Notes: generated by a model from the letters alone, not told the origin. Counted from the first letter of the stretch, positions 8,999-18,111 are shown. The stretch is 64,000 nt of DNA from UBA2784 sp964494625 (GCA_964494625.1 CAZBRT010000002.1:682001-746000); one strand, 5' to 3'. Numbers and translations are program-made.

Positions 8999-10579
8999 AT
9001 GCTGACCCTTGTGCGCCGCCCGCCCCGCAAGATCCGCCTGCGCGCGCTGGGCGCAGCCATTGGCGGCAGTATTCTGGCAGTCCTCATTGCGGCGATCCCT
9101 TCTTTGCTCGCTTGGAATGACCTGGTGCCGGAGGCATTTCTGGCGCGGTTGGAGCAGCTGGTCGTGGGCGAGACAGCACTTGCGCCGCTCACGCCATTTG
9201 CGATCAGCGCCCTGTCAATTTTCGTTTCGGTACTGGCAGCTCTCGCTTTCGGCGGACTGATCGGCATCCGCGCGGGCCTTCGCGCCAACAAGCGGATGGC
9301 GCGGCTTGTCGATACCGGCCGCATTGCCGCATTCGCATTGCCGGTGTTCCTGGCTGCGCCGTTGATGCTGCAGGCAGCCGCGCCCGAGGGAGGGCTTGCC
9401 CTTGGCATTGCGACAGCAACGACGTTCGTGGCGCTGCTTGCCCTTGCAGCCTCGATGGCCATGAATGTCACGCTGATCCGCCGCCGCGCGTTGCCGGACG
9501 AAGGTCCTGTGCTTGCCGGTGAAAGCGCGGGCTGGCTGCGCCGCAAAATCCTCAAGCGCGAGGCCCGCCGCGACTATCTGTTGCGCAGCCAGCGACTGTT
9601 CGGATGGGGCGTGGGACTTGCGCCGCTGACCGAGCAAGTCTTCGGCATTGATGGCGCAGGCCGTGCGTTGATGCGCGCCGCCGCCGACGGTGACACGCTG
9701 ACGCTCTCCGCAGCCGCCCTTGTGCTGGGCGTGATCTTTGTTACGGGGGCAGGCCTTGTCCTTTTCCTCCATCTCATCATCGCGCCGGGCCGGGCCAGGC
9801 GCCAGCGCGACAGCATAAATTCAGCAAGCGGGCCAACGCGGGGGCGCCGTCGCGGCGATGCGATGCGCAGTTTCTTTGTGCTTGCGCTCTTCGGCTTCCT
9901 GATGGCCGGGCTTTGTGCGCTTGCGCTCTATGGGCCGGGTGTCCTGCCGGTACTTGCCGATCATGTCGCGCTGATCGAAGCCGCATCGACGACGCTCACC
10001 TTCACGCTGATGGCGCTGGTCGCGGCAGGGCTTGCCGCCACGATCCTTGCCCTGATGCTGTCGCTTGATTCCGGACTTGGCCGGATTGTCGATGCGCTGG
10101 CGGCATCAGCGGCAACGGCCCCGCCCTTTCTTCTGGCCATCATCATCGCGGCGATCATCGGCACGGATGATCTAGTGCTTCCCGCAGCGACAGCCGCGAT
10201 CCTGTTCCCGCTGCTCTTTGCCATCATCCACCGCGCGGTCCTTCAGACCGGGCGCACCGGCTATGCAGAGGCCGTGCGGGTAAGCGGGGCTGGAGAGGGA
10301 ACGATCCTTTTCCGCCATGTGCTGCCCAATGTTGCCGCCGTCGTGTTCTCCGCTATGCTGACACTCTTTCCTGCAGCGCTTCTGGCGATTTCCGCCCTCG
10401 ACTTTGCGGGTCTTGGCGGCCTTGCGGATCCGCCCACGCTTGGCGAATTGATCGCGGATGCTTCCGGGCAAGGCTACAGCCTCGTCACCCTTCTGGCTGC
10501 CGGCGCCCTTGGCATTCTTCTTGCCCTTGCCGCATTGTCCACGGCGCGGCTTTCACGCCGCGAGGGTGGCCAGCCATGA
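8999..10579 (+). CDS. Fused dipeptide/oligopeptide ABC-type permease (DppB-DppC like), partly degenerate
   Basis: A 526-residue membrane protein that reads as DppB joined to DppC. The first half (1-290) has several transmembrane helices and the DppB landmark TEQVFGIDGAGRAL at 211-224. The region that normally holds the first EAA loop, which docks on the ATPase, is shortened to EARRDYLLRSQRLFGW. The second half (290-526) has its own helices and a good EAA loop, EAVRVSGAGEG followed by ILFRHVLPN at 424-444, then DFAGLGGLADPPTLGELI as in DppC. Dpp/Opp permeases normally carry peptides across the inner membrane together with a periplasmic binding protein. No binding-protein gene is nearby. The stop overlaps the start of the ATPase gene by four bases (ATGA). 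Confidence 0.8.
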   Translation: MLTLVRRPPRKIRLRALGAAIGGSILAVLIAAIPSLLAWNDLVPEAFLARLEQLVVGETALAPLTPFAISALSIFVSVLAALAFGGLIGIRAGLRANKRMARLVDTGRIAAFALPVFLAAPLMLQAAAPEGGLALGIATATTFVALLALAASMAMNVTLIRRRALPDEGPVLAGESAGWLRRKILKREARRDYLLRSQRLFGWGVGLAPLTEQVFGIDGAGRALMRAAADGDTLTLSAAALVLGVIFVTGAGLVLFLHLIIAPGRARRQRDSINSASGPTRGRRRGDAMRSFFVLALFGFLMAGLCALALYGPGVLPVLADHVALIEAASTTLTFTLMALVAAGLAATILALMLSLDSGLGRIVDALAASAATAPPFLLAIIIAAIIGTDDLVLPAATAAILFPLLFAIIHRAVLQTGRTGYAEAVRVSGAGEGTILFRHVLPNVAAVVFSAMLTLFPAALLAISALDFAGLGGLADPPTLGELIADASGQGYSLVTLLAAGALGILLALAALSTARLSRREGGQP

Positions 10580-12234
10580 CACATGAGCCGGATGACATGC
10601 CGGAAATTGTGCCGGAAGAAATTCCTGCGCTGGATGCCGGCAGTCCTGCCGCACCGATCGAAGTCCCTGCGCCCGACACCATCATTGCTGTTCCGCCAGC
10701 CCTGGAGCTTGAAAATCTGGTCGTGACCGATGACAGCGGTGCGGCGCTTATCGGCCCCCTGACACTTGCCATCCAGCCGGGAGAAGTCGTCTGGCTCGAC
10801 GCTGATGTCATCGCAGGGCGCGCACTTGCCTGTGTCGTTTCGGGCACCAACGGCTTTCCCCATGAGGGAGGCGTGCGCGTGCATGGCCTGTCGCCCAAGG
10901 AACGGGCGCAGGCAACCGGCATCATTTTTGATGATCCCGCGCGCGTATTGCCGCCGGGCGAAACTGCCGGTTTCATGATCGACCACATCGCGGTCACGCG
11001 GGCAGCACCCGAAGGGGCAAGCCGCATCCTTGATGCGCTCAAGGAGCTTGGCTTCCGCGACATCGGGGCCGCACGCAAGAAACTGCCCGGCGAGATCGCG
11101 CCGCGCGACCGGCACCGGCTGGTGGCCGCGCTTGGCCTTGCAGGCAAGCCGTCACTCGTCATTGCAATTGATCCGGGTGCCGAGCTTGAGGCGCTGGATC
11201 GCCTGCGCTTCCTTGAAGGCCTGTCTCGGCTGCGGCGGCGCATGGGCTTTGCGCTTCTTGTCATCACCGCGCGGCCGGGCGTTGCCGAAGCATTGGGTGC
11301 GCCGGGAACCGTCAGGCCGGAAGATGCCCGACGTGACCCGCGCGGCGGGCGGACGCAGCAGCAGGGCATCTCGTCCGTCATCCGCTTCGAGCAGGTGACG
11401 ATTCCCGATTTGAACGAGCCGCGCAAACCGGTCGTCCGCAATCTCAGCTTTGACGCCGTGACGCGGCGTCCCTTGTGCATCTATTCGTCATCGCCCGAGG
11501 CGCGCCGCGCCATCGTGGACGCGATCCTGCGGCGGCGCGAGATCACCAAGGGCAAGATCCTGGTCGAGTCGATGAACAGCGAAGGGCTTTCGGGCGAGAC
11601 GCTGCGGCGCATGCGCTGGCGGCTGGGTGCGGTCTGGCCCTATCGGCTGGGGACGCTTGACCCCATGCGCAGCGTCGGCGATGCGATACGTGAACCGCTC
11701 AAGACCCACGGCCGTGCGGCCAGTGACGAGCGGAACGCGCGCATGCAGGATACGATCGACGCCATCGGCATCAATCCCGATGATCTGTCACGGCGGCCCT
11801 ATGAATTGTCGCCCCTGGACCGTCAGCGCGTGGCGCTGGCCCGCGCACTTATCCTGTCGCCGCCCGGCCTTGTCCTGTGTGATGCCACAGACGGCATGGC
11901 GCCGGCCGACCGGGACGCGTTCCTTGAACTTGCCTGCGCAACCGCGATGAAGAACCAGCTCGCACTTCTCATGGTGACGCACGACGCCGCAGATGCGCGC
12001 TTTGCCGACGACATCATCGTGATCCACGGTGGCGATGTGGTCGATGCCGGGCCGCCATCGCGCGTCTTCGGCAATCCGGTTGATCCCTTCACGGCCGCTG
12101 TCGGGCGGCTGGAGCGCCCCTTGGGGCCATTGGCCTCATCCCTCCTGCAAAATGGCGGAATCGTGCCGATTCTGACCGAGGTGCCCGGGCTGGATACGCC
12201 ACTGCCGCCAGCGGACTTCCCGCAATCCATCTGA
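10576..12234 (+). CDS. Double ABC-ATPase-like protein with both nucleotide sites degenerate (DppD-DppF descent)
   Basis: A 552-residue protein built like fused DppD and DppF, after a Pro/Glu-rich 40-residue N-terminus. In half 1 the Walker A position after PGEVVWL reads DADVIAGRA rather than GESGSGKS, the signature is EIAPRDRHR (165-185 region), Walker B is LVIAIDPGAEL without D-E, and the switch histidine is replaced (LLVITARPG). In half 2 Walker A is replaced by SSSPEARRA (about 304-312), the signature is ELSPLDRQRVALARAL (410-425), Walker B is LVLCDATDG with A in place of the catalytic E, but the switch histidine remains in MVTHDAAD. The Dpp-type tail VFGNPVDPFTAAV near 497-509 is kept. 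The frame is intact and long, so this is not a recent pseudogene. By family rules it should not hydrolyse ATP. Its true role is unknown. Confidence 0.75.
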   Translation: MTHEPDDMPEIVPEEIPALDAGSPAAPIEVPAPDTIIAVPPALELENLVVTDDSGAALIGPLTLAIQPGEVVWLDADVIAGRALACVVSGTNGFPHEGGVRVHGLSPKERAQATGIIFDDPARVLPPGETAGFMIDHIAVTRAAPEGASRILDALKELGFRDIGAARKKLPGEIAPRDRHRLVAALGLAGKPSLVIAIDPGAELEALDRLRFLEGLSRLRRRMGFALLVITARPGVAEALGAPGTVRPEDARRDPRGGRTQQQGISSVIRFEQVTIPDLNEPRKPVVRNLSFDAVTRRPLCIYSSSPEARRAIVDAILRRREITKGKILVESMNSEGLSGETLRRMRWRLGAVWPYRLGTLDPMRSVGDAIREPLKTHGRAASDERNARMQDTIDAIGINPDDLSRRPYELSPLDRQRVALARALILSPPGLVLCDATDGMAPADRDAFLELACATAMKNQLALLMVTHDAADARFADDIIVIHGGDVVDAGPPSRVFGNPVDPFTAAVGRLERPLGPLASSLLQNGGIVPILTEVPGLDTPLPPADFPQSI

Positions 12235-12321
12235 CCCGATAGAAGACGCACCATCCGCATCGGAGGCCGTCCCTTCTTTGCGGAAAACGCCGCGCCTTTT
12301 CCCGCCGATGGATCGAGCCCC

Positions 12322-13782
12322 ATGAAACTCTCCGACCCCACGCTTCTCAAATCACTGGCCTATGTCGATGGCGCCTTTGTCGGTGCCAAGGCGGGCGGCA
12401 CGTTCAAGGTAACGAACCCGGTTGATTCAAGCGTGCTCGCCGAACTGCCCGACTTTCTGGAAGAGGACACGCGCGCGGCCATCGATGCCGCCGACGCCGC
12501 ATGGGCGGGCTGGCGCAAAAAAACCGCCAAGGAGCGCGCGGCGATCATGCGCCGCTGGTACGAGTTGCAGATGCTCAACCAGGAAGACCTCGCCCGCATC
12601 ATGACCGCCGAGCAGGGAAAGCCCCTGGCCGAGTCGCGCGGCGAAGTCGCCTATGGCGCATCGTTCGTCGAGTGGTTTGCCGAAGAGGGCAAGCGCATCT
12701 ATGGCGACATCATTCCGCACAACGCGCCGGGGCGCCGCATCCTGGTGATGAAGGAACCCATCGGCGTTGTCGCCGCCATCACGCCGTGGAACTTTCCCAA
12801 TGCGATGATCACGCGCAAGGCGGCGCCCGCGCTGGCGGCAGGCTGCCCCGTCATCGTCAAGCCTGCGGCGGAGACACCGCTCTCGGCGCTGGCATTGGCC
12901 GAGCTTGCCCATCGTGCAGGCATCCCAAAGGGCGTGTTCAACGTGATCACGTCCAAACATGCTTCGCGCGTGGGCAAGGAGCTGACCGGCAATCCAAAGG
13001 TGCGCAAGTTCTCGTTCACGGGCTCAACCGCCATCGGCAAGCTTCTGATGGCGCAGTGCGCGTCAACGGTGAAGAAAGTGTCGCTGGAACTGGGCGGCAA
13101 TGCGCCCTTCATCGTCTTTGACGACGCCGATCTTGATGCGGCCGTCCAGGGCGCGCTCTCCTCAAAATTCCGCAACATGGGGCAGACCTGCGTTTGCGCG
13201 AACCGCATCCTGGTGCAGGACAGGGTGCATGACGAATTTGCCCGCCGCCTTGCCGCCGCTGCTTCGGCCATGAAGGTGGGGGACGGCATGGCAGAGGGCG
13301 TGGTGCAGGGCCCCCTCATCAACCGCGAGGCGGTCGAAAAGGTCGAAAGCCTGATTGCGGATGCGGTGAAACACGGCGCGGCGATTGCCACCGGCGGCAA
13401 GCGCCATAGTCTGGGCGCCACGTTCTTTGAGCCGACCGTGTTGACCGGCATCACACAGGCGATGGAAATCGCGCGCGAGGAAATTTTCGGGCCGGTTGCC
13501 ACGCTATTCCGGTTCAAGACCGACGAAGACGCGATCCGCCTTGCCAACGACACCGAATACGGCCTGGCCGCCTATTTCTATGCGCGCGATCTGGGTCGCG
13601 TGTTCCGCGTGGCCGAGGCACTGGAATACGGCATCATCGGCATCAATGAGGGCATCATCTCGACAGAGGTTGCGCCCTTTGGCGGCATGAAGGAAAGCGG
13701 CATCGGCCGCGAAGGCTCGAAATACGGCATCGAGGATTTCATCGAGATGAAATATCTCGCGCTGGGCGGGCTTGGCGCGTGA
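12322..13782 (+). CDS. gabD: NAD(P)-dependent succinate-semialdehyde dehydrogenase
   Basis: A 486-residue aldehyde dehydrogenase. The general base is E256 in LELGGNAPF and the nucleophile is C290 in GQTCVCANR; the cofactor loop FTGST lies at 232-236 and PWNFP at 155-159. The double Cys motif C-V-C and the overall match are typical of GabD, which oxidises succinate semialdehyde to succinate at the end of the GABA shunt. It is cytosolic. It begins the run gabD-GST-gabT-purB, and gabT two genes downstream makes the substrate of this enzyme, which supports the call. Confidence 0.95.
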   Translation: MKLSDPTLLKSLAYVDGAFVGAKAGGTFKVTNPVDSSVLAELPDFLEEDTRAAIDAADAAWAGWRKKTAKERAAIMRRWYELQMLNQEDLARIMTAEQGKPLAESRGEVAYGASFVEWFAEEGKRIYGDIIPHNAPGRRILVMKEPIGVVAAITPWNFPNAMITRKAAPALAAGCPVIVKPAAETPLSALALAELAHRAGIPKGVFNVITSKHASRVGKELTGNPKVRKFSFTGSTAIGKLLMAQCASTVKKVSLELGGNAPFIVFDDADLDAAVQGALSSKFRNMGQTCVCANRILVQDRVHDEFARRLAAAASAMKVGDGMAEGVVQGPLINREAVEKVESLIADAVKHGAAIATGGKRHSLGATFFEPTVLTGITQAMEIAREEIFGPVATLFRFKTDEDAIRLANDTEYGLAAYFYARDLGRVFRVAEALEYGIIGINEGIISTEVAPFGGMKESGIGREGSKYGIEDFIEMKYLALGGLGA

Positions 13783-13801
13783 CAGAAGGGACGACACGCC
13801 C

Positions 13802-14413
13802 ATGACCATCAAGTTCTATCACTCGCCGATGACCCGCGCGTTTACCGCCCTCTGGATGCTGGAGGAGACGGGCGCGCCCTACGAGATCGTGCGCCAGAAC
13901 ATCCGCGCGCCGGGCCACCCGGATGCCGCCTATCTTGTGATCAATCCGATGGGCAAGGTTCCTGCCATAGTCGATGGCGGCACGGGGTTTGGCGAGACCG
14001 CGGCGATCCTTCTCTATCTGGCAGACCGCTATGCGCCGGGACGCCTTGCGCCTTCGCTTTCCGATCCAAACCGCGGCCGCTTTTTGCAATGGCAGTTCTT
14101 CGCGCAGTCGGCCCTTGAGCCCGCGATGATGGAAAAGCGCAATGGCACGCCCACGATGCCCACCTCAGCAGGCTGGGGCGATTATGACCGCGCCTTTGGT
14201 GCGCTGGAAAAGGCGATGGTGCCGGGCCAATGGCTCCTGGGCGGCGACTTTACCTCGGCTGATCTCTCCATCGCCTCGCTCCTCATGTTCGGCATGAATT
14301 TCGGCATGATCGACAAACGCGACGCCTTTGTGGCATTCGCCGAACGCGCCCGTGCGCGCCCCGCCTTCACGCGTGCCTCCGACATCGAAGCCAGAGAAGC
14401 GACCAAGCCATGA
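13802..14413 (+). CDS. Glutathione S-transferase family protein
   Basis: A 203-residue protein with an N-terminal thioredoxin-like domain (FYHSPMTRAFTALWMLEETG; S/T or Y near the start for glutathione activation; NPMGKVPAI with the cis-proline; GETAAI for the gamma-glutamyl site) and an all-helical C-terminal domain from about residue 85. The domain-2 N-capping motif is present as FTSADLSIASLL. The substrate is unknown. ATG 13802 starts 19 bases after gabD, and the end overlaps gabT by four bases, so it is part of the GABA operon and could detoxify aldehyde by-products; that role is inference. Confidence 0.88.
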   Translation: MTIKFYHSPMTRAFTALWMLEETGAPYEIVRQNIRAPGHPDAAYLVINPMGKVPAIVDGGTGFGETAAILLYLADRYAPGRLAPSLSDPNRGRFLQWQFFAQSALEPAMMEKRNGTPTMPTSAGWGDYDRAFGALEKAMVPGQWLLGGDFTSADLSIASLLMFGMNFGMIDKRDAFVAFAERARARPAFTRASDIEAREATKP

Positions 14414-15699
14414 CCACCAATGCCGAATTGTGGAGCCGCCGCCAGAATGCCGTGCCGCGCGGCGTCAACACCGCGCACCCCGTCTTTGCCGCGCGCGCTG
14501 AAGGCGCGGAGATCTGGGATGTCGAGGGCAAGCGCTATATCGACTTTGTCGGCGGCATCGGCGTACAGAATTTCGGCCACCGCCATCCCAAGATCGTGGC
14601 GGCCATCGAAGGCGCGCTGAAGCAATCGATCCACACGGCGTTCCAGGTGAACGCCTATGAGAGCTATATCGCGCTGGCCGAGCGGCTGAACGCGCTGGCG
14701 CCGGTTGAAAAACCCGCCAAGACGATTTTCTTCACGACCGGCGCGGAAGCGGTCGAGAACGCGGTCAAGATCGCGCGCGCAGCCACCAAGCGGCCGGGCG
14801 TCATCGCCTTCTCGGGCGGGTTCCACGGGCGCACCTTCATGGGCATGGCACTGACGGGCAAGGTCGTTCCCTACAAGACGGGCTTTGGCCCCTTCCCCGG
14901 CGACATTTACCGCCTGCCCTTTCCCATCGAGAGCCATGGCCACACCGCGGCGCACGCGATGGAAGCGCTCGATCACCTCTTCAAATTCGATATCGAACCG
15001 CAGCGCGTGGCGGCGATCATCCTTGAGCCCGTGCAGGGCGAAGGCGGCTTCTATGTCGCGCCCTTCGGCTTCCTGAAAGAACTGCGTGCGGTCTGCGACA
15101 GACACGGCATCCTGCTGATTGCCGATGAAATCCAGTCGGGCTTCGCGCGAACGGGAAAGTTTTTTGCCATCGAGCATTCGGGCATTACGCCCGACCTTAT
15201 CACGACTGCAAAGTCGATTGCGGGCGGTTTGCCGCTGTCAGCAGTCATCGGCCCTGCCCGCTTGATGGATGCGCCGGAGCCGGGCGGCCTTGGCGGCACC
15301 TATGCGGGCAATCCGCTCGCCTGCGCTGCCGGCCTTGCCGTGCTTGACCTCATCACGGAGGAGAACATCCTTGAGAGGAGCGTGAAGCTCGGCGCCAAGC
15401 TCAAGGACAGGCTCGGCGCCCTGCAACGCCGCAATGACCTTTTGCCCATCGATGACGTGCGCGGGCTCGGCGCGATGATCGCCTTCGACATTGTGAAGGA
15501 CCGCGTCAGCCGCGAACCCGATGCGGATGCAACCAAACGGCTGGTCGAGCGGGCGCGCGCCAACGGCCTCATCCTTCTCACCTGCGGCCTCTATGGCAAC
15601 GGCATCCGCATCCTGGTGCCGATCACGGCGCAAGACGCGCTGATTGACGAGGGCATGTCCCTGCTTGAGAAAAGCCTTGGAGAGGCCGCCCGCCCATGA
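14410..15699 (+). CDS. gabT: 4-aminobutyrate aminotransferase
   Basis: A 429-residue class III PLP aminotransferase. The cofactor lysine is K268 in TTAKSIAGG, preceded by the PLP-binding aspartate in ADEIQSGFARTG (238-249). The gly-rich phosphate site TTGAEAVENAVK lies at 109-120 and the second-subunit threonine in GGTYAGNPLA at about 295-304. GabT transfers the amino group of GABA to 2-oxoglutarate and makes succinate semialdehyde for GabD, encoded two genes upstream. The ATGA overlaps on both sides (GST before, purB after) show translational coupling. Confidence 0.95.
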   Translation: MTTNAELWSRRQNAVPRGVNTAHPVFAARAEGAEIWDVEGKRYIDFVGGIGVQNFGHRHPKIVAAIEGALKQSIHTAFQVNAYESYIALAERLNALAPVEKPAKTIFFTTGAEAVENAVKIARAATKRPGVIAFSGGFHGRTFMGMALTGKVVPYKTGFGPFPGDIYRLPFPIESHGHTAAHAMEALDHLFKFDIEPQRVAAIILEPVQGEGGFYVAPFGFLKELRAVCDRHGILLIADEIQSGFARTGKFFAIEHSGITPDLITTAKSIAGGLPLSAVIGPARLMDAPEPGGLGGTYAGNPLACAAGLAVLDLITEENILERSVKLGAKLKDRLGALQRRNDLLPIDDVRGLGAMIAFDIVKDRVSREPDADATKRLVERARANGLILLTCGLYGNGIRILVPITAQDALIDEGMSLLEKSLGEAARP

Positions 15700-17018
15700 T
15701 CCCGCGCTATGCACGCAAACAGATGACCGATATCTGGGAGCCGCAGACGCGGTTCCGCATCTGGTTCGAGATCGAGGCCCATGCGGCTGATGCGATGGCA
15801 TCGCTCGGCGTCATCCCCAAGGATGCCGCCGCCCGCGTCTGGGAGAAGGGCCGCAATGCCGTGTTTGATGTGGCGCGGATCGACGCCATCGAGCGCGAAG
15901 TGAAGCACGACGTGATTGCCTTCCTTACGCATCTCTCGGAGATCGTCGGGCCGGAGGCGCGCTTTGTCCATCAGGGCATGACGTCTTCGGATGTGCTGGA
16001 CACCTGCCTTGCCGTCCAGCTCACGCGCGCCGCAGACCTTCTGATTGCGGGCGTTGACCGCGTGCTGCATGCGCTTGCGACCCGCGCGAAAGAGCACAAG
16101 TTCACGCCCATGATCGGGCGCAGCCACGGCATTCATGCCGAACCCGTGACATTCGGGTTGAAGCTTGCGGGCTTTCATGCCGAGTTTGCCCGCGCACGCG
16201 CGCGCCTTCAGGCCGCACGTGCCGAGATCGCCACCTGCGCCATTTCGGGTGCCGTCGGAACCTTTGCGCAGGTCGATCCGCGGGTCGAAGTGCATGTGGC
16301 GGCAAAGCTTGGCCTTGCCGTCGAACCTGTCTCGACCCAGGTGATCCCGCGCGACCGGCACGCCGCGTTCTTTGCGCATCTGGCCGTCGTTGCCGCCTCC
16401 ATCGAGCGGCTGGCAACCGAGATCCGGCACATGCAGCGGACGGAAGTTCTGGAGGCGGAAGAGTTCTTCAGCGCGGGCCAGAAGGGCTCCAGCGCGATGC
16501 CGCACAAGCGCAATCCGGTACTCACCGAGAACCTTACCGGCCTTGCGCGCATGGTGCGCGCCTATGCGCAGCCGGCGCTTGAAAACGTGGCGCTATGGCA
16601 CGAACGCGACATCAGCCATTCCAGTGTCGAGCGCTATATCGGCCCGGATGCCACCATCACGCTCGACTTTGCGCTCAACCGGCTTGCCGATGTGGTGGAA
16701 AAGCTTGTCGTCTATCCCGAGCGGATGAAGCGCAATCTCGATCTTTTGGGCGGGCTCGTTCATTCGCAGCGCGTACTTCTGGCGCTTACCCAGGCAGGCG
16801 TGGGCCGCGAAGAATCCTATACCCTCGTCCAGCGCAACGCGATGCCGGTCTGGGCCAGTATGCAGAGCGGCACGACCGGCCCCTCGTTCCTTGAAAATCT
16901 CAAGGCCGACAAGGATGTCGCACGCGCGCTCTCACCGGCGCAGATCGAGGCGCTGTTTGATCTCGAACATCATTTCCGCCATGTAGAGACAGTGTTTGCC
17001 CGCGTGTTTGGCGCTTGA
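15696..17018 (+). CDS. purB: Adenylosuccinate lyase
   Basis: A 440-residue fumarase/aspartase-superfamily enzyme that acts twice in purine synthesis (SAICAR to AICAR, adenylosuccinate to AMP). The signature loop GSSAMPHKRNP is at 264-274, the acid/base histidine H144 in GRSHGIHAEP, and TSSD at 96-99. The start MIPRYARKQMTDIWEP is the usual N-terminus of this clade and overlaps gabT by four bases. Linkage to gab genes looks like an operon of convenience rather than a shared pathway. Confidence 0.97.
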   Translation: MIPRYARKQMTDIWEPQTRFRIWFEIEAHAADAMASLGVIPKDAAARVWEKGRNAVFDVARIDAIEREVKHDVIAFLTHLSEIVGPEARFVHQGMTSSDVLDTCLAVQLTRAADLLIAGVDRVLHALATRAKEHKFTPMIGRSHGIHAEPVTFGLKLAGFHAEFARARARLQAARAEIATCAISGAVGTFAQVDPRVEVHVAAKLGLAVEPVSTQVIPRDRHAAFFAHLAVVAASIERLATEIRHMQRTEVLEAEEFFSAGQKGSSAMPHKRNPVLTENLTGLARMVRAYAQPALENVALWHERDISHSSVERYIGPDATITLDFALNRLADVVEKLVVYPERMKRNLDLLGGLVHSQRVLLALTQAGVGREESYTLVQRNAMPVWASMQSGTTGPSFLENLKADKDVARALSPAQIEALFDLEHHFRHVETVFARVFGA

Positions 17019-17020
17019 AC

Positions 17021-17048
17021 AAAAAGGCCGCCCCGAGGGGCGGCCTTT
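17021..17048. terminator. Bidirectional terminator between purB and the flagellin gene
   Basis: AAAGGCCGCCCC and GGGGCGGCCTTT form a 12-base-pair stem with a two-base GA centre. A-runs on the left give a good T-tract to minus-strand transcripts from the flagellin; the plus-strand T-tract is only TTT. Confidence 0.85.
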
Positions 17049-17069
17049 GCGTCAGGAGTGTTGCTCCGC

Positions 17070-17903
17070 TTAGCCACGGAAGAGCGACAGGATCACCTGC
17101 GGTGCCGCGTTGGCAATCGAGAGGGCCTGCACACCCAGCTGCTGCTTCACCTGAAGCGACTGGAGGCGGGCGCTTTCAACCGCGAGATCGGCGTCCACAA
17201 GATTGCCGACACCGGCGCGCAGCGTATCTTCCAGCTTGGTGACGAAGTTGAGATGCGTCTCCAGCTTCTTCGAGACCGAGCCGATGCGGGCGAGCGCCGC
17301 GTTGACGTTGGTCAGGCTCGCCTGCACGTCCGAAATGGCGTTCTGGGATGCAGTCAGGCTGGACAGTGAGAGCGTCGACGCCATGGTCAGGATGGCGCCG
17401 CCAAGGCTGAGCGACTCGCTTGTCACGGTGATCGAGTTCTGTGCATCCGCGTCGGCGAGCACGGCAATGCCTGCCGGCAATGAGCCGTCGAGCAGATTGG
17501 CGCCGTCAAACTCGGCATTGTCGATGATGGTCTGGACCTGGCCCATCAGGGCGCGGAAGTCCTCGTTCAGGGCATCGCGGCTGGCGGTATCAATCGAACC
17601 GTCGGCGGCGGCCACGGCCTTCGCCTTCATCTCGACCAGAAGGTCGGAGATCGATTCACCCGCGGCCAGCGCCACATCCGAGATCGACATCGCGCGGTTG
17701 ATGCTTTTCTGCACGGCATCAAGCGCACCAATGTCGCCACGCATGTTCTGCGCGATGGCATAGACGGCGCCGTTGTCCTTCGCGCTGGCAACCTCAAGAC
17801 CGGTGTTGATGCGGTTCTGGGTCTGCTCAAGCATGCGGCCGGTCGCGTTCAGATTTTGCAACGCCACCATGGCGCCGATATTCGTGTTGACTGACATCGT
17901 CAT
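17070..17903 (-). CDS. Flagellin (divergent paralog of the locus)
   Basis: A 277-residue flagellin. The N-terminal D0/D1 part MTMSVNTNIGAMVALQNLN and the C-terminal part QVKQQLGVQALSIANAAPQV with final LFRG are the conserved coiled-coil segments; the central region is short, as in Caulobacter-type flagellins. It differs from the two following paralogs in its middle region and its N-terminal MTM. ATG 17903 has an AGGAG site nine bases away; ATG 17897 is too far from it. It has its own sigma-54-type promoter. It is exported through the flagellar type III apparatus and is a possible substrate of the TPR-glycosyltransferase at 21877. Confidence 0.95.
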   Translation of the reverse strand: MTMSVNTNIGAMVALQNLNATGRMLEQTQNRINTGLEVASAKDNGAVYAIAQNMRGDIGALDAVQKSINRAMSISDVALAAGESISDLLVEMKAKAVAAADGSIDTASRDALNEDFRALMGQVQTIIDNAEFDGANLLDGSLPAGIAVLADADAQNSITVTSESLSLGGAILTMASTLSLSSLTASQNAISDVQASLTNVNAALARIGSVSKKLETHLNFVTKLEDTLRAGVGNLVDADLAVESARLQSLQVKQQLGVQALSIANAAPQVILSLFRG

Positions 17904-17922
17904 CGGTTGTCGCTCCTTCATG

Positions 17923-17973
17923 CGGGTCCGGCGGACCCGGACGGTTCAGAAATTCGATGCGGCCCAAAGCCGC
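17923..17973 (-). promoter_or_regulatory. Paired hairpins in the flagellin 5' leader
   Basis: Between the predicted transcription start (about 17976) and the ribosome site lie two small stem-loops: CGGGTCC/GGACCCG at 17923-17939 and GCGGC/GCCGC at 17959-17973. The other two flagellin leaders have the same two-hairpin layout. In Caulobacter the FlbT protein acts on the flagellin 5' leader, and flbT is encoded in this locus. Confidence 0.45.
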
Positions 17974-17987
17974 CCGAAAAGGAATGA

Positions 17988-18002
17988 GCAACCATGATGC
18001 CA
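17988..18002 (-). promoter_or_regulatory. Sigma-54 promoter of the flagellin at 17070
   Basis: On the minus strand TGGCAT, five bases, TTGC matches the -24/-12 consensus TGGCAC-N5-TTGC with one change. It lies 85 bases before the start codon, as in the two paralogs. Confidence 0.75.
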
Positions 18003-18060
18003 AGTCACGGCACCGCAACACGCTGATTTGATTTGGTTATTTTCCGGGTAATCTTTCGCC

Positions 18061-18111
18061 CGGCAGATTATGCCCGGCAAGCCCGATCATCGGGCGGCAA
18101 GTTCGGCTGAA
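18061..18111. promoter_or_regulatory. Dyad cluster, probable FlbD-type enhancer
   Basis: Repeated CCCGGCA/GGGCGGCAAG elements: CCCGGCAG, CCCGGCAAG and GGGCGGCAAG arranged around CCCGATCATCGGG. They lie 60-110 bases upstream of the sigma-54 promoter at 17988, the usual distance for an enhancer-binding activator. The same CGGCAA...TTGCCG core is repeated more clearly at 19649-19750. Confidence 0.45.

Noticed and set aside
10576..12234. Recent pseudogene
   Set aside because: No frameshift or internal stop over 552 codons, with both halves showing the fold; decay of the nucleotide sites is specific rather than general.
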